This document shows positions 1 through 8,239 of a stretch of DNA of 64,000 bases, in pieces. Numbering within the stretch: the first letter of the stretch is position 1; each line of letters starts with the position of its first letter. The stretch spans positions 429,858 through 493,857 of the forward strand of contig NZ_MBUA01000012.1 of assembly GCF_014332695.1 (NCBI RefSeq). Direction: 5' to 3'. The position numbers and the translations under genes were made by a program. Source of the DNA: Flavihumibacter stibioxidans. GTDB lineage: Bacteria > Bacteroidota > Bacteroidia > Chitinophagales > Chitinophagaceae. The notes beneath the pieces were generated by a model, which saw nothing but the letters and a program-made list of their open reading frames with translations, was not told the origin of the DNA and made no database searches.

Positions 1-69
1 GCAAAACATCGTTCTGTAATATTCACCGGCAACTATTTAAAATACCGTGTTTTTCTCCCCTCCGCATAC

Positions 70-100
70 TTGGTAGAGGCATCCCCTCCACCTACATTTG
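70..100 (+). promoter_or_regulatory. Bacteroidota-type promoter for the first acyltransferase gene
   Basis: A TACATTTG box at 93-100 fits the Bacteroidota -7 consensus TAnnTTTG, and a TTG at 70-72 lies 20 bases upstream as a -33 element. The start codon follows at 119, leaving a short leader. Function is inferred from the consensus match only. Confidence 0.5.
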
Positions 101-118
101 TGTTTAGAACTGATCTGA

Positions 119-1051
119 ATGTATTACCTGGTTTATGGCTTTTTATACCTGATGTCTTTGCTCCCTATGTGGATGCTTTACGGGTTGAGTGACTTTGTCT
201 GCTGGCTCCTGTTCCGCCTATTCGGGTACCGGCACGGTGTGCTTAGCGCTAACCTGGCACTGGCATTTCCGGAAAAATCCGAACAGGAAAGGGAAACCAT
301 TATCCGCCGGTTTCAGCAAAACTTCACCGATACCTTTATCGAAACCATCAAACTCTTTTCAGCAGGGAAGGATTTTATAACCAGCAGGATGACAGGTGAG
401 TTCCACGTGTTCAATGAATTATACGACAGGGGATTGAAATGCCAGGTGCATATGGGCCATAACTTTAACTGGGAACTTGGCAATATCGCTTACGGCTATA
501 ATTGCAAACATCCCCTGCTGGGCGTTTATATGCCCCTGAAGAACAAGGCAATGGACAGGATCTTCAGGGAATTGCGCAGCAAAACCGGCACCATCCTGGT
601 ACCGGCCACGGATATGCGCAAAAGCATGTTGCAACACCGCGACAAACAGTACCTGCTCGGACTGGTTGCCGACCAGGTTCCATCCAACCCCGACAAAGCA
701 TACTGGCTGAACTTCTTCGGCATCCCTTCAGCCTTTATACCCGGACCCGAAAAAGGAGCGCGCACCGGAAATATCCCCGTGGTATTTGTACATATCACCC
801 GGAAAAAAAGAGGCTATTATCACCTGCACGCAAAACTGGTATCCGAAAACCCGCATGAACTTCCGGAAGGCGAACTGACCCGACGGTACCGTGATTTCCT
901 GGAGGATGTCATCAGGGAACAGCCCGACATGTGGCTCTGGAGCCACCGACGATGGAAAAAAGGCTGGAAACCCGCTTACCTGTCCAACTGGATTGACAAT
1001 GTCCCGGCACCTGAAAAGGATGTCAACCCATACGAATCCATATCCCAATAA
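119..1051 (+). CDS. Lipid A biosynthesis (LpxL/HtrB-like) acyltransferase
   Basis: A 310-residue member of the LpxL/HtrB lysophospholipid acyltransferase family, expected at the inner face of the cytoplasmic membrane, adding a secondary acyl chain to lipid A or a related lipid. A hydrophobic N-terminus (about residues 3-36) is followed by the family HX4(D/E) catalytic motif at H114-E119 (HNFNWE). Length is normal for the family. The C-terminal WLWSHRRWKK segment is typical of HtrB proteins. The ATG at 119 is the first in frame and has a consensus promoter upstream. It stands alone, followed by an unrelated response regulator. The acyl chain and exact acceptor cannot be told from sequence. Confidence 0.88.
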   Translation: MYYLVYGFLYLMSLLPMWMLYGLSDFVCWLLFRLFGYRHGVLSANLALAFPEKSEQERETIIRRFQQNFTDTFIETIKLFSAGKDFITSRMTGEFHVFNELYDRGLKCQVHMGHNFNWELGNIAYGYNCKHPLLGVYMPLKNKAMDRIFRELRSKTGTILVPATDMRKSMLQHRDKQYLLGLVADQVPSNPDKAYWLNFFGIPSAFIPGPEKGARTGNIPVVFVHITRKKRGYYHLHAKLVSENPHELPEGELTRRYRDFLEDVIREQPDMWLWSHRRWKKGWKPAYLSNWIDNVPAPEKDVNPYESISQ

Positions 1052-1144
1052 ATACCACTTCCCTGTTGCTGCTGCACCCCGCATCCTTTGACTGGTTGCC
1101 CGACTGATCCTGCCCGCATTTAACAACGCTTAAAATGCTGCTGT

Positions 1145-1810
1145 ATGAACAAGCCGTATAAAGTTGCATTGGTAGAGGACCATATTCTGCTTAGAAAAGG
1201 ACTGGTTTCCATGGTGGAAGGTTTCCACGATTACTCGGTGCTGTTTGAAGCATCCAATGGTAAGGAAATGATAGAACTGCTTGACCCCGGCAACCTGCCT
1301 GACCTGGTGCTGATGGATGTAAACATGCCGGAAATGGACGGCTTCAGCAGCACCGGCTGGCTGAAAAGAAATTACCCTGACATCAGAATCCTGGCACTTT
1401 CCATGTACGATACGGAAAACTCCATCATCAGGATGTTTAAAGCCGGGGTGCGTGGTTATATCATGAAATACTGCGACCCCGTTGACCTTCGAACCGCAAT
1501 GGACGCACTTATCCAGAAAGGGTATTATTATTCCGAACTGGTCACCGGACGCCTGATCCATACCATTAACCGCTATGATGACCTCGACAATAATGATACC
1601 GGCAACCCGCTTTCAGTCCTGAATGACCGCGAACTGGAGTTCCTGCGATATGCCTGCACGGAAATGACTTATAAGGAAATTGCCTGCAAAATGTACCTGA
1701 GCCCCAGGACCATCGATGGCTACCGCGATTCCCTGTTCGACAAACTGCGGTTAAAGACCAGGGTCGGACTGGTCACTTTTGCCATCCGCAACGGAATTGT
1801 AAATGTTTAA
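1145..1810 (+). CDS. NarL/LuxR-family response regulator (orphan)
   Basis: A 221-residue two-domain response regulator: receiver at about 5-125 with the phosphoacceptor D58 in LVLMDVNMP and the acidic pair E11/D12, then a LuxR-type helix-turn-helix at about 150-215 (LNDRELEFL...SPRTIDGYRDSLFDKL). It should bind DNA on phosphorylation. No histidine kinase is adjacent, so its partner lies elsewhere; in Bacteroidota such orphans often pair with unlinked 7TMR or TPR kinases. Its stop codon overlaps the stop of the convergent rhodanese gene by three bases. Confidence 0.9.
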   Translation: MNKPYKVALVEDHILLRKGLVSMVEGFHDYSVLFEASNGKEMIELLDPGNLPDLVLMDVNMPEMDGFSSTGWLKRNYPDIRILALSMYDTENSIIRMFKAGVRGYIMKYCDPVDLRTAMDALIQKGYYYSELVTGRLIHTINRYDDLDNNDTGNPLSVLNDRELEFLRYACTEMTYKEIACKMYLSPRTIDGYRDSLFDKLRLKTRVGLVTFAIRNGIVNV

Positions 1811-2460
1811 TTCAGTTTACTCGCTTCCTTTTCAACCGGAATTCTTTTTTCGGACTGGATGGCTTTAAAACCTCCCTCCACCACCCGGAGATTATGAATA
1901 CCCTGGCGTTTGAACAGGGAAGCCGCCAGCATGCTTTTATGTCCGCCCCCGCAATGAATGTAAAGATTCTGGTTCTCTTCATAATTGGCAATGGCCGTCA
2001 GGTCCAGTTCAGCCAGTGGCAGGTTCTGGGCCCCGGCTACATGACCTTCTGCATACTGCACCGGTTCACGGACATCTATCACAACCAGTAAGGGATCAAA
2101 TGGCAAATCCATGGCCAGCTCATCTGTCTCAACCCCGATCACCAGGTCGATCGGCGCACCGGATGCTGCCCATGCTTCAAACCCTCCTTCCAGGTAACCA
2201 AGTATATTTTTGATACCCGCCTCTTCCAGCAAACGGGCGAACTCCGTTTCCCTGCCTTTACCGGCAATTAATACCACCCCTTCGGTATTGGCAGAGAATG
2301 CAGCAGCCCACTCATCAAACCGATGGTCTTCACCAATACTGATGGAACCGGGCACAAAGCCGTCCCTGAATTGATCAGCCGGACGAACATCCAATAAAAC
2401 AATATTTTTTTCTGAGATAATATCCTGCAGGGAGGATGGTGATATTGATATAATCGACAT
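1807..2460 (-). CDS. Tandem rhodanese-domain protein, first domain Cys-less
   Basis: Two rhodanese folds in 217 residues. The C-terminal domain keeps an active-site cysteine in IHCGGGHKS (C170), suited to persulfide or sulfur transfer. In the N-terminal domain the equivalent loop reads LIAGKGRETEF with no cysteine, so it is probably a structural or inactive unit. The ATG at 2460 (MSIISIS) was chosen over an upstream in-frame start because it begins directly with the first domain. It follows the arsR-type gene on the same strand, a common pairing for sulfur or redox-responsive units, but a 13-bp inverted repeat lies between them. The sulfur donor and acceptor are unknown. Confidence 0.85.
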   Translation of the reverse strand: MSIISISPSSLQDIISEKNIVLLDVRPADQFRDGFVPGSISIGEDHRFDEWAAAFSANTEGVVLIAGKGRETEFARLLEEAGIKNILGYLEGGFEAWAASGAPIDLVIGVETDELAMDLPFDPLLVVIDVREPVQYAEGHVAGAQNLPLAELDLTAIANYEENQNLYIHCGGGHKSMLAASLFKRQGIHNLRVVEGGFKAIQSEKRIPVEKEASKLN

Positions 2461-2565
2461 ATTAAGAATTCTGGTTGTAAAATCGGGAACAGGCATTCAA
2501 TCAATGCCCATTCTTCAAATAGCAGGAATTCATCAGCTGAACTTCCGGGAATGGACGGATTTACA

Positions 2566-2601
2566 TTATAATGGCGGGAACCGGAGGCCCCGCCATTATA
2601 A
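2566..2601 (-). terminator. Strong inverted repeat between arsR and the rhodanese gene
   Basis: A 13-bp perfect stem, 2566-2578 (TTATAATGGCGGG) pairing with 2589-2601, with a 10-base loop. There is no T-run on the minus strand after it, so it may be an attenuator, processing site or weak terminator that partly uncouples the two genes. Confidence 0.45.
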
Positions 2602-2621
2602 CTCTTTCCGAGGTAAAACCC

Positions 2622-2963
2622 TTAGCTGATGATATCTTCCACACAACGGGTGATTTCCACAATCCGGGGTTCATTCAGACGGTAATAGATGAATTTACCA
2701 TCCCTTTCAGTCTTCACAATCCCGGCCCTGCGAAGGATGGCAAGATGCTGGGAAGCAACGGATTGCTCAAGCCTTAACCTTACATAGATCTCTGTAACGG
2801 TCAGCTTTTCGTTCTCCTCCAGCAACTTCATTATTTGCTGGCGCAGTTTGTGATTCATTGCCCGCAGTGTCAGAGCCGCCTTTTTAACGTGTAAAAAATC
2901 TACTTTCATTTCCGGGCCTTCTACCTCGTTTACCATTAGATAATTTCCTGCTACTGTGTTCAT
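2622..2963 (-). CDS. ArsR/SmtB-family winged-helix regulator
   Basis: A 113-residue ArsR-type repressor. The winged helix spans about 30-110, with the recognition region SVASQHLAILRRAGIV and the wing ERDGKFIYYRL. The classical metal box ELCVCDL is absent (the aligned stretch reads TVTEIYVRL) and there are no cysteines there, so it is not an obvious arsenic/cadmium sensor. The neighbouring rhodanese suggests a sulfur or redox signal, which is inference. A dyad in the leader (2980-2997) is a likely autoregulatory operator. The ATG at 2963 is the first good in-frame start. Confidence 0.88.
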   Translation of the reverse strand: MNTVAGNYLMVNEVEGPEMKVDFLHVKKAALTLRAMNHKLRQQIMKLLEENEKLTVTEIYVRLRLEQSVASQHLAILRRAGIVKTERDGKFIYYRLNEPRIVEITRCVEDIIS

Positions 2964-2979
2964 GTGTCAGATTGGATTT

Positions 2980-2997
2980 ATAATTGTACGCAATTAT
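2980..2997. promoter_or_regulatory. Putative ArsR operator dyad
   Basis: A perfect palindrome with 7-bp arms ATAATTG and CAATTAT around TACG, located 17-34 bases before the arsR start and downstream of the predicted promoter box. ArsR-family repressors usually bind AT-rich dyads of this size in their own leaders. Confidence 0.55.
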
Positions 2998-3022
2998 GCC
3001 TTAACGCCTTAACCTTGGCAGG

Positions 3023-3030
3023 CAAATTTA
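3023..3030 (-). promoter_or_regulatory. Promoter -7 box for arsR
   Basis: The minus strand reads TAAATTTG, matching TAnnTTTG. It lies between the end of tsaB and the arsR dyad. No clear TTG at the usual -33 distance was seen. Confidence 0.35.
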
Positions 3031-3052
3031 CATAGCAATTTTTTAAAATGCT

Positions 3053-3730
3053 TCATGATTTTGCTTTTCCGGGGTCGTAAAAAGCTTTTATGTACATTGG
3101 CTCGGCATATGCCAGATCAGAAAAAGATCCCGATTGGAACATTTCTGCGGCTAACACTGCTGCATCTGTAACATTTACCTTTATTTCGATGAAATGAACC
3201 TTTCCTGATTTTAACAAGTCTTTAAACTTCGCGGCACCATTTCCGAAAAAACATATCTCGGTATTTGTCATCCAATTGTCAAAACTCCCTGCTTCCAGTA
3301 TCATGGCACAGGGTGCCATCAGTTCTTCCAGTGATGAATTATATAAAGCTGTATACACTTCCATCCGGCGGGCATCGATCATGGGACAGTAGCAGATATC
3401 CCATGCAACCACACGCCGGGCAGTCATTGCCATGAGATATAATGTATCCAGCCGGATCAGGGGTTTATTGAGCGCATAGCACAATCCCTTGGCAGTGGCC
3501 ATGCCAACCCTGAGACCCGTATAGGAGCCCGGCCCTGCCGAAACCGCAACGGCGTCCAGTTCCTGCAAACGGACTCCGGCTTCCTTCATCATTCTTTCAA
3601 TAGCAGGCTGCAACCAGGCCGCATGGTCTTTCTGGCTGTCATTGGTCGCTTCACCCAGTATTATGCCATCACCTGCAAGACAGATACCAGCAGTTTCAAG
3701 GGCGGTGTCAATAATCAATATGTTTGCCAT
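3053..3730 (-). CDS. tsaB: tRNA threonylcarbamoyladenosine biosynthesis protein TsaB
   Basis: A 225-residue ASKHA-fold protein that works with TsaD and TsaE to form t6A37 on ANN-decoding tRNAs in the cytoplasm. The N-terminal ILIIDTALETAGICLA and the SAGPGSYTGLRVGMATAKGL segment (about 65-85) are hallmarks of TsaB. Length is typical. Its ATG overlaps the stop of the upstream dehydrogenase-like gene by one base (TAATG), indicating translational coupling. Confidence 0.93.
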   Translation of the reverse strand: MANILIIDTALETAGICLAGDGIILGEATNDSQKDHAAWLQPAIERMMKEAGVRLQELDAVAVSAGPGSYTGLRVGMATAKGLCYALNKPLIRLDTLYLMAMTARRVVAWDICYCPMIDARRMEVYTALYNSSLEELMAPCAMILEAGSFDNWMTNTEICFFGNGAAKFKDLLKSGKVHFIEIKVNVTDAAVLAAEMFQSGSFSDLAYAEPMYIKAFYDPGKAKS

Positions 3731-4371
3731 TAGGATGTTTGAAGGGCCGCCGCCAGTCTGGCTGCAGGTTTATATTTTGAATCAATTAAGGAAAGCTGAG
3801 ACAATAAACGGTGAATCCTGTGCAGTCCGATTTTTTCACCCCATTCAAAGGGGCCGAAGGGATAGTTGGTGCCCATTTTCATGGCCACATCAATTTCATG
3901 CTCGCTGCTCACTTCCTCTCCAAGGGCCAGCCAGGCTTCATTGATGATCATGGCAATAATCCGGGGCCTTACCATACCAACGGTATCGGGTACCCTGATA
4001 CAGGTCCGGCCGCAGGCAAGCGCAAACTGTTCCAACGCAACCGGAATATCTTCAGAAGCCAGGGCAATCTCAAGTACCTGCGGGTCGCTGAAACCTGTCC
4101 AGCCGTTAAACCGGGTAAAAGGCTGTCCCAGCTCCGCTATGGTCTGACAAACCGAATTGACCATAACAGCAGCCGGCAATAAATGGCTGAGCTTTTTAAT
4201 TCGAACCGGATCCGGTTCGAATTCGCAATCTATATAGAGGTCCGCATGCGCACTGAAAAAAAGCTCTGGATCATGAAAATGAAGCAAGTCAACAGGTTCA
4301 GGACAACAGGCCGGGAAGAGTTCCTGGCCCGCGGCTGAAAGAATGGCAACTTTTAAAGGAGCAACAATCAT
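3730..4371 (-). CDS. 3-hydroxyacyl-CoA dehydrogenase-like protein with degenerate NAD domain
   Basis: A 213-residue protein. The second half matches the C-terminal domain of 3-hydroxyacyl-CoA dehydrogenases (PRIIAMIINEAWLALGEE, then DVAMKMGTNYPFGPFEWGEKIGL). The N-terminal part is shorter than a full Rossmann domain and lacks the GxGxxG loop, so NAD-dependent activity is doubtful. It is translationally coupled to tsaB. The ATG at 4371 is preferred to a TTG two codons upstream. It could bind acyl-CoA or be a remnant enzyme; no function is assigned. Confidence 0.75.
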   Translation of the reverse strand: MIVAPLKVAILSAAGQELFPACCPEPVDLLHFHDPELFFSAHADLYIDCEFEPDPVRIKKLSHLLPAAVMVNSVCQTIAELGQPFTRFNGWTGFSDPQVLEIALASEDIPVALEQFALACGRTCIRVPDTVGMVRPRIIAMIINEAWLALGEEVSSEHEIDVAMKMGTNYPFGPFEWGEKIGLHRIHRLLSQLSLIDSKYKPAARLAAALQTS

Positions 4372-4403
4372 ATTCAAAAGTACAAAGCAATTAATTTTAC
4401 CGC

Positions 4404-4787
4404 ATGGAAAAAAAGATCATCAACACCCCAGACGCGCCGGCACCAATCGGCCCCTATAGCCAGGCAGTACAGGCAGGCAACCTCTTATTCGTTTCCGGAC
4501 AGGTGCCCATCAACCCGGCCACCGGCCAGTTGGAAGCTACCGATATCAGTTCGGAAGCACAACAGGTGATGAAAAACCTGGATGCTGTGCTGAAACAGGC
4601 TGGTTATTCATTCGCCGATGTGGTAAAAACGACCATCTTCCTGAGCGATATGTCTTTGTTCACAGCAGTTAACGAGGTGTACGGCGCCTGTTTCACCGGA
4701 AACTTCCCCGCACGTGAAACGGTTGCGGTAAAAGGCCTGCCCAGGGGAGTGAACGTTGAAATCAGCATGATTGCCATGAAAGGCTAA
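4404..4787 (+). CDS. RidA family enamine/imine deaminase
   Basis: A 127-residue RidA (YjgF/YER057c/UK114) protein. RidA proteins hydrolyse reactive enamine/imine intermediates made by PLP enzymes such as threonine dehydratase. The signature PIGPYSQAVQAGNLLFVSGQ near the N-terminus and the Arg in NFPARETVAV (about 105) that binds the substrate carboxylate are both present. It ends one base from the convergent end of the PLP enzyme gene kbl. Confidence 0.93.
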   Translation: MEKKIINTPDAPAPIGPYSQAVQAGNLLFVSGQVPINPATGQLEATDISSEAQQVMKNLDAVLKQAGYSFADVVKTTIFLSDMSLFTAVNEVYGACFTGNFPARETVAVKGLPRGVNVEISMIAMKG

Positions 4788-4788
4788 A

Positions 4789-5976
4789 TCATTTCAGCAC
4801 CCCTAACTCTTTCCCCACTTTTGTAAATGCAGCGATCGCCTTATCCAGGTGTTCCTGGGTATGGGCGGCGCTCAGCTGCACCCTGATCCTGGCCTGCCCT
4901 TTGGCAACCACCGGGAAAAAGAATCCGATCACATACACACCTTCTTCCAGAAGCCTGGCGGCAAAATTCTGGGCCACTACCGCATCATACAGCATGATCG
5001 GTACAATCGGGTGTTCGCCCGGCTTGATGTCAAATCCGGCAGCGGTCATCCTGTTGCGGAAATAGTTGGTATTGTATTCCAGCCTGTCGCGCAGTTCAGT
5101 GGTATGGCTCAGCATGTCCAGCACAGCTATGGAAGCCCCCACAATGGAAGGTGCTACGGTATTGCTGAAAAGGTAGGGGCGGCTGCGCTGGCGGAGCATT
5201 TCGATGATCTCCCTGCGGCCGCTGGTGAATCCGCCGGAAGCGCCACCCAGGGCCTTACCCAGTGTACCGGTTATGATATCGATCCGACCCATAACACCGC
5301 GGTATTCGTGCGTACCGCGACCTGTTTTACCCAGGAAACCAGATGAGTGACATTCATCTGACATCACGATGGCATCATATTTATCCGCCAGGTCACAAAT
5401 CCTGTCGAGCTGCGCGATAGTGCCATCCATACTGAAAGAACCATCCGTTACGATGATCCTGCTTCTTGCCCCCTGCGAAGCCTTCAGTTGTTCTTCCAGG
5501 TCAGCCATGTCATTGTGTTTATAGCGGTAGCGCTGGGCCTTGCACAAACGGACGCCATCAATGATGGAAGCATGATTCAGTTCATCTGAAATGATGGCAT
5601 CCTCCGCACCGAACAGGGGTTCGAAAACCCCGCCATTGGCATCAAAGGCTGCCGCGTATAAAATAGTATCCTCGGTACCAAGGAACTCAGCCAGCTTCTT
5701 TTCCAGGGTTTTATGAATATCCTGCGTACCACAGATAAAACGAACACTGCTCATGCCATAACCATGGGTATCAATAGCATGATGGGCAGCTTCAATCACT
5801 TTCGGGTGGGATGACAACCCGAGGTAATTGTTGGCACAGAAGTTCAGCACCTTCTCCCCGTTCACCATGATCTCCGGCCCCTGTTCACTGGTTATAATAC
5901 GTTCCTTCTTAAACAGGCCGGCAGCCTTGATCTCTTCCAGCTCAGCTGATATCCTTTGTACAAATTTTTCGTTCAT
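4789..5976 (-). CDS. kbl: Glycine C-acetyltransferase (2-amino-3-ketobutyrate CoA ligase)
   Basis: A 395-residue alpha-oxoamine synthase of fold-type I PLP enzymes. It condenses glycine with acetyl-CoA or, in threonine breakdown, cleaves 2-amino-3-ketobutyrate to those products. The PLP lysine is K241 in [25 protein letters not shown] and [11 protein letters not shown] are the other cofactor-binding segments. Length and the [13 protein letters not shown] start region fit Kbl better than BioF or HemA. No threonine dehydrogenase (tdh) is adjacent. Confidence 0.9.
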   Translation of the reverse strand: MNEKFVQRISAELEEIKAAGLFKKERIITSEQGPEIMVNGEKVLNFCANNYLGLSSHPKVIEAAHHAIDTHGYGMSSVRFICGTQDIHKTLEKKLAEFLGTEDTILYAAAFDANGGVFEPLFGAEDAIISDELNHASIIDGVRLCKAQRYRYKHNDMADLEEQLKASQGARSRIIVTDGSFSMDGTIAQLDRICDLADKYDAIVMSDECHSSGFLGKTGRGTHEYRGVMGRIDIITGTLGKALGGASGGFTSGRREIIEMLRQRSRPYLFSNTVAPSIVGASIAVLDMLSHTTELRDRLEYNTNYFRNRMTAAGFDIKPGEHPIVPIMLYDAVVAQNFAARLLEEGVYVIGFFFPVVAKGQARIRVQLSAAHTQEHLDKAIAAFTKVGKELGVLK

Positions 5977-6601
5977 GGTGAATCATTTAGGCTGTAAAAA
6001 TAATAAAGTAAACAAGCAGAAAACGAATTCCTGAAATCGTTTGCATAGTTACCATGTGACCCGCCATTTAACTTTTTTTCTGCAAGCCTGTAACTACAGC
6101 CGGTTATATTGCGTCCAACATGCAAAACGGGGTTATGAAAATTCTGCAGGCAGGCAAAAGGATGGTCATCTTTAGTATGGTGGTTTTATCCGCCACGGCC
6201 TGCCAGTATATTGCCGGCAACAAGGCAAAAACCGCCAGCCCCGCCAACTCCCAAAAAACCTGCCTTCAGGACAGCAGTTGTCCGGAAGGCCGGCACCCTG
6301 ATAACCATCCCGGTAAAGCCGGCGCCCATGAATCCATAATCTGGGAGTCCCTGTCCGGCAACATCCTGTCCATCGTATTATAATTCCTCCCCGGCGAGTA
6401 TTTCCGTCCATGTGGCACCACCCCATGAAGCCTACGGTACCGCAGGCACGGCAATTTCTGCTATTTGCCCCTCTAAGCCGGCCATACCGTTCACTCACCC
6501 CAATTCCCGGAATTTATATTTTTCATACCCCGGCTGTAACTTTACCTCCATGCCATGCGTATTACTTATAAACCAGCCTGAAAATTCAAGTTCAACTGTT
6601 T
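5977..6601. other. Long gap between kbl and the sigma factor gene
   Basis: This 625-base interval separates divergent kbl and the ECF sigma gene and must hold both their promoters. It contains one weak candidate lipoprotein gene (6120-6383). The stretch GTAACTTTACCTCC at 6537-6550 resembles the -7 region of some Bacteroidota promoters but is off consensus. Nothing else is recognisable. Confidence 0.5.
6120..6383 (+). CDS. Possible small lipoprotein
   Basis: An 87-codon frame. If translation starts at the internal ATG at 6135, the product begins MKILQAGKRMVIFSMVVLS and has a lipobox-like LSATAC, so it could be an exported lipoprotein. The rest (SQKTCLQDSSCPEGRHP...) matches nothing I recognise and looks low in structure. 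The TATATTGC upstream (near 6105) is close to a promoter box. It may be a real small gene, a decayed gene or chance. Confidence 0.33.
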   Translation: MQNGVMKILQAGKRMVIFSMVVLSATACQYIAGNKAKTASPANSQKTCLQDSSCPEGRHPDNHPGKAGAHESIIWESLSGNILSIVL

Positions 6602-7087
6602 ATGACTGAAAGGGAATACAATGAATGTGTAAGGGTATATGCGGACAATGTGTACCGCTTTATCCTTAAAAACCTCCGGCACGAGGAAGATGCACAGGAT
6701 GTGGTGCAATCTGCATTCGAAAAAATGTGGCTTCACCGCGACAACGTAGAGTTTGAAAAGAGCAAGAGTTATCTCTTTACCGTAGCCTACCACCAGATGA
6801 TAGACCATCTGCGGAAAGTGAAGCGGGTTGTGCTGAAAGATGAGTTCCATGAGCAGGCCGGCATCGTTAACAAACCGGTCAATAACCTGAAGAAAGTGCT
6901 CGACGAAGCCCTGGCCAGGTTAAGCGAAACCCAGAGAAGCCTCGTCCTGCTGAAGGATTATGAAGGGTATTCCTATGAAGAGATCGGACAGATCACTTCC
7001 CTAAGTGAAAGCCAGGTAAAAGTTTACCTGCACAGGGCCAGGATCCAGCTGAAAAACTACCTGGTAAAGCCTGAGAACGTGTTATAA
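6602..7087 (+). CDS. ECF-type RNA polymerase sigma factor
   Basis: A 161-residue sigma-70 family ECF factor: region 2 at about 10-75 (RHEEDAQDVVQSAFEKMW) and region 4 at about 100-155 (LSETQRSLVLLKDYEGYSYEEIGQITSLSESQVKVYLHRAR). It is followed 24 bases later by a single-pass membrane protein that probably acts as its anti-sigma factor, and then by a beta-barrel protein, suggesting an envelope-responsive regulon. Confidence 0.92.
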   Translation: MTEREYNECVRVYADNVYRFILKNLRHEEDAQDVVQSAFEKMWLHRDNVEFEKSKSYLFTVAYHQMIDHLRKVKRVVLKDEFHEQAGIVNKPVNNLKKVLDEALARLSETQRSLVLLKDYEGYSYEEIGQITSLSESQVKVYLHRARIQLKNYLVKPENVL

Positions 7088-7111
7088 ATGTAGTACCCAA
7101 AAAGGCAAACA

Positions 7112-8212
7112 ATGAACATCAACAGACATAATTACGAGGAATACTTCCTGCTTTATGCAGACAGGGAATTGTCTGCGGAAGAAAAACTGCAGGTGGAGGC
7201 GTTCGCGAAACAGCATCCCGACCTGAAAGCGGAACTGGAGATGTTATTACTGACCATCCAGCCGGTTGACGGCCAGGTAGCTTTCAATGAAAAGGAAAAC
7301 CTGTACCGCACAGAAGATACGGACAGCCTGGTGAACATGACAAATTTCGAATCCTGGTTCGTACAATATACAGACGATGAGCTGACCAATGAAGAGAAGG
7401 CTGAAACAGAGAAATTTGTTTACAATCACCCAGAATTACAATCCGATTTTGAACTGCTCCAGAAAACAAGGCTAAGTGCCGATTCGAATATCCGCTTCCC
7501 CGGTAAAGAACGGCTCTACAGAACAGACAAAGAGCGTCGCCAGCCGGTGGTGATCTCGCTCTGGATAAGGTATGCGGTAGCTGCTGCACTGATCCTGACA
7601 GCAGGTTTTACCTGGCTCCGTCAGCAAAAAGCAGAGCAAGTTTCGCAACCTGCCATTGCATCCGTGGATTCATCCCGCCAGGAAAAAATAAATGCCTTGA
7701 CTAACCCTGAGGCACAACCGAATACAAACCTGGTGGCAGCCTCATCTCCGGGTCAACAGGAACAGGATCTAACGGCAAAGGATACCGGAAAGAAAAACCA
7801 GGAAAAGGAACTATACCGGCAGACCGAAGCACCCGTTATACTGGCCAAAAATGATCTGCAGGAGCAGCCGGCGAAAAGACAGGAAACAATCGAAACCACC
7901 GCCAGCATTCCTCAGGCACAGGTTGAAAATACCGTTGGTTCACCCGACATTACCCTGGCAGCTGTCGATCCGAAACCAGGAATGGTCATTGACAAACCGG
8001 TTATTATTGAACCCAGCACCACCCCCAATGTGGTATATACCAGCAATGCCGCAGAAGAAGACTATGTATATGTACCCGGAAGGAATATTGTAAGGAAAAC
8101 ACCATTGAAAGGTATCCTGAGAAAAGCAGGCCGCTTTATAGAAAAAAACAACCCGCTCTCTGCTGACCGCGAAAAGGGAGGTGTATTCACCGCTTCCAAT
8201 GATCAGCAATAA
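7112..8212 (+). CDS. Membrane anti-sigma-like protein with duplicated N-terminal domain
   Basis: A 366-residue protein with one predicted membrane helix at about 149-168 (SLWIRYAVAAALILTAGFTW). The cytoplasmic part carries two copies of a roughly 60-residue unit, 7-66 (NYEEYF...ENLYR) and 78-137 (NFESWF...ERLYR), each with a Y/D-E-L-(S/T)-x-E-E-K core that resembles an anti-sigma zinc-finger region lacking its His/Cys. The C-terminal 200 residues are Gln/Thr/Pro-rich and periplasmic. Its place just after an ECF sigma gene supports an anti-sigma role, by inference. The duplication suggests two sigma-binding units or one binding and one regulatory unit. Confidence 0.7.
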   Translation: MNINRHNYEEYFLLYADRELSAEEKLQVEAFAKQHPDLKAELEMLLLTIQPVDGQVAFNEKENLYRTEDTDSLVNMTNFESWFVQYTDDELTNEEKAETEKFVYNHPELQSDFELLQKTRLSADSNIRFPGKERLYRTDKERRQPVVISLWIRYAVAAALILTAGFTWLRQQKAEQVSQPAIASVDSSRQEKINALTNPEAQPNTNLVAASSPGQQEQDLTAKDTGKKNQEKELYRQTEAPVILAKNDLQEQPAKRQETIETTASIPQAQVENTVGSPDITLAAVDPKPGMVIDKPVIIEPSTTPNVVYTSNAAEEDYVYVPGRNIVRKTPLKGILRKAGRFIEKNNPLSADREKGGVFTASNDQQ

Positions 8213-8239
8213 ACAATGAATTAAAGAAAAATAAAAAAT

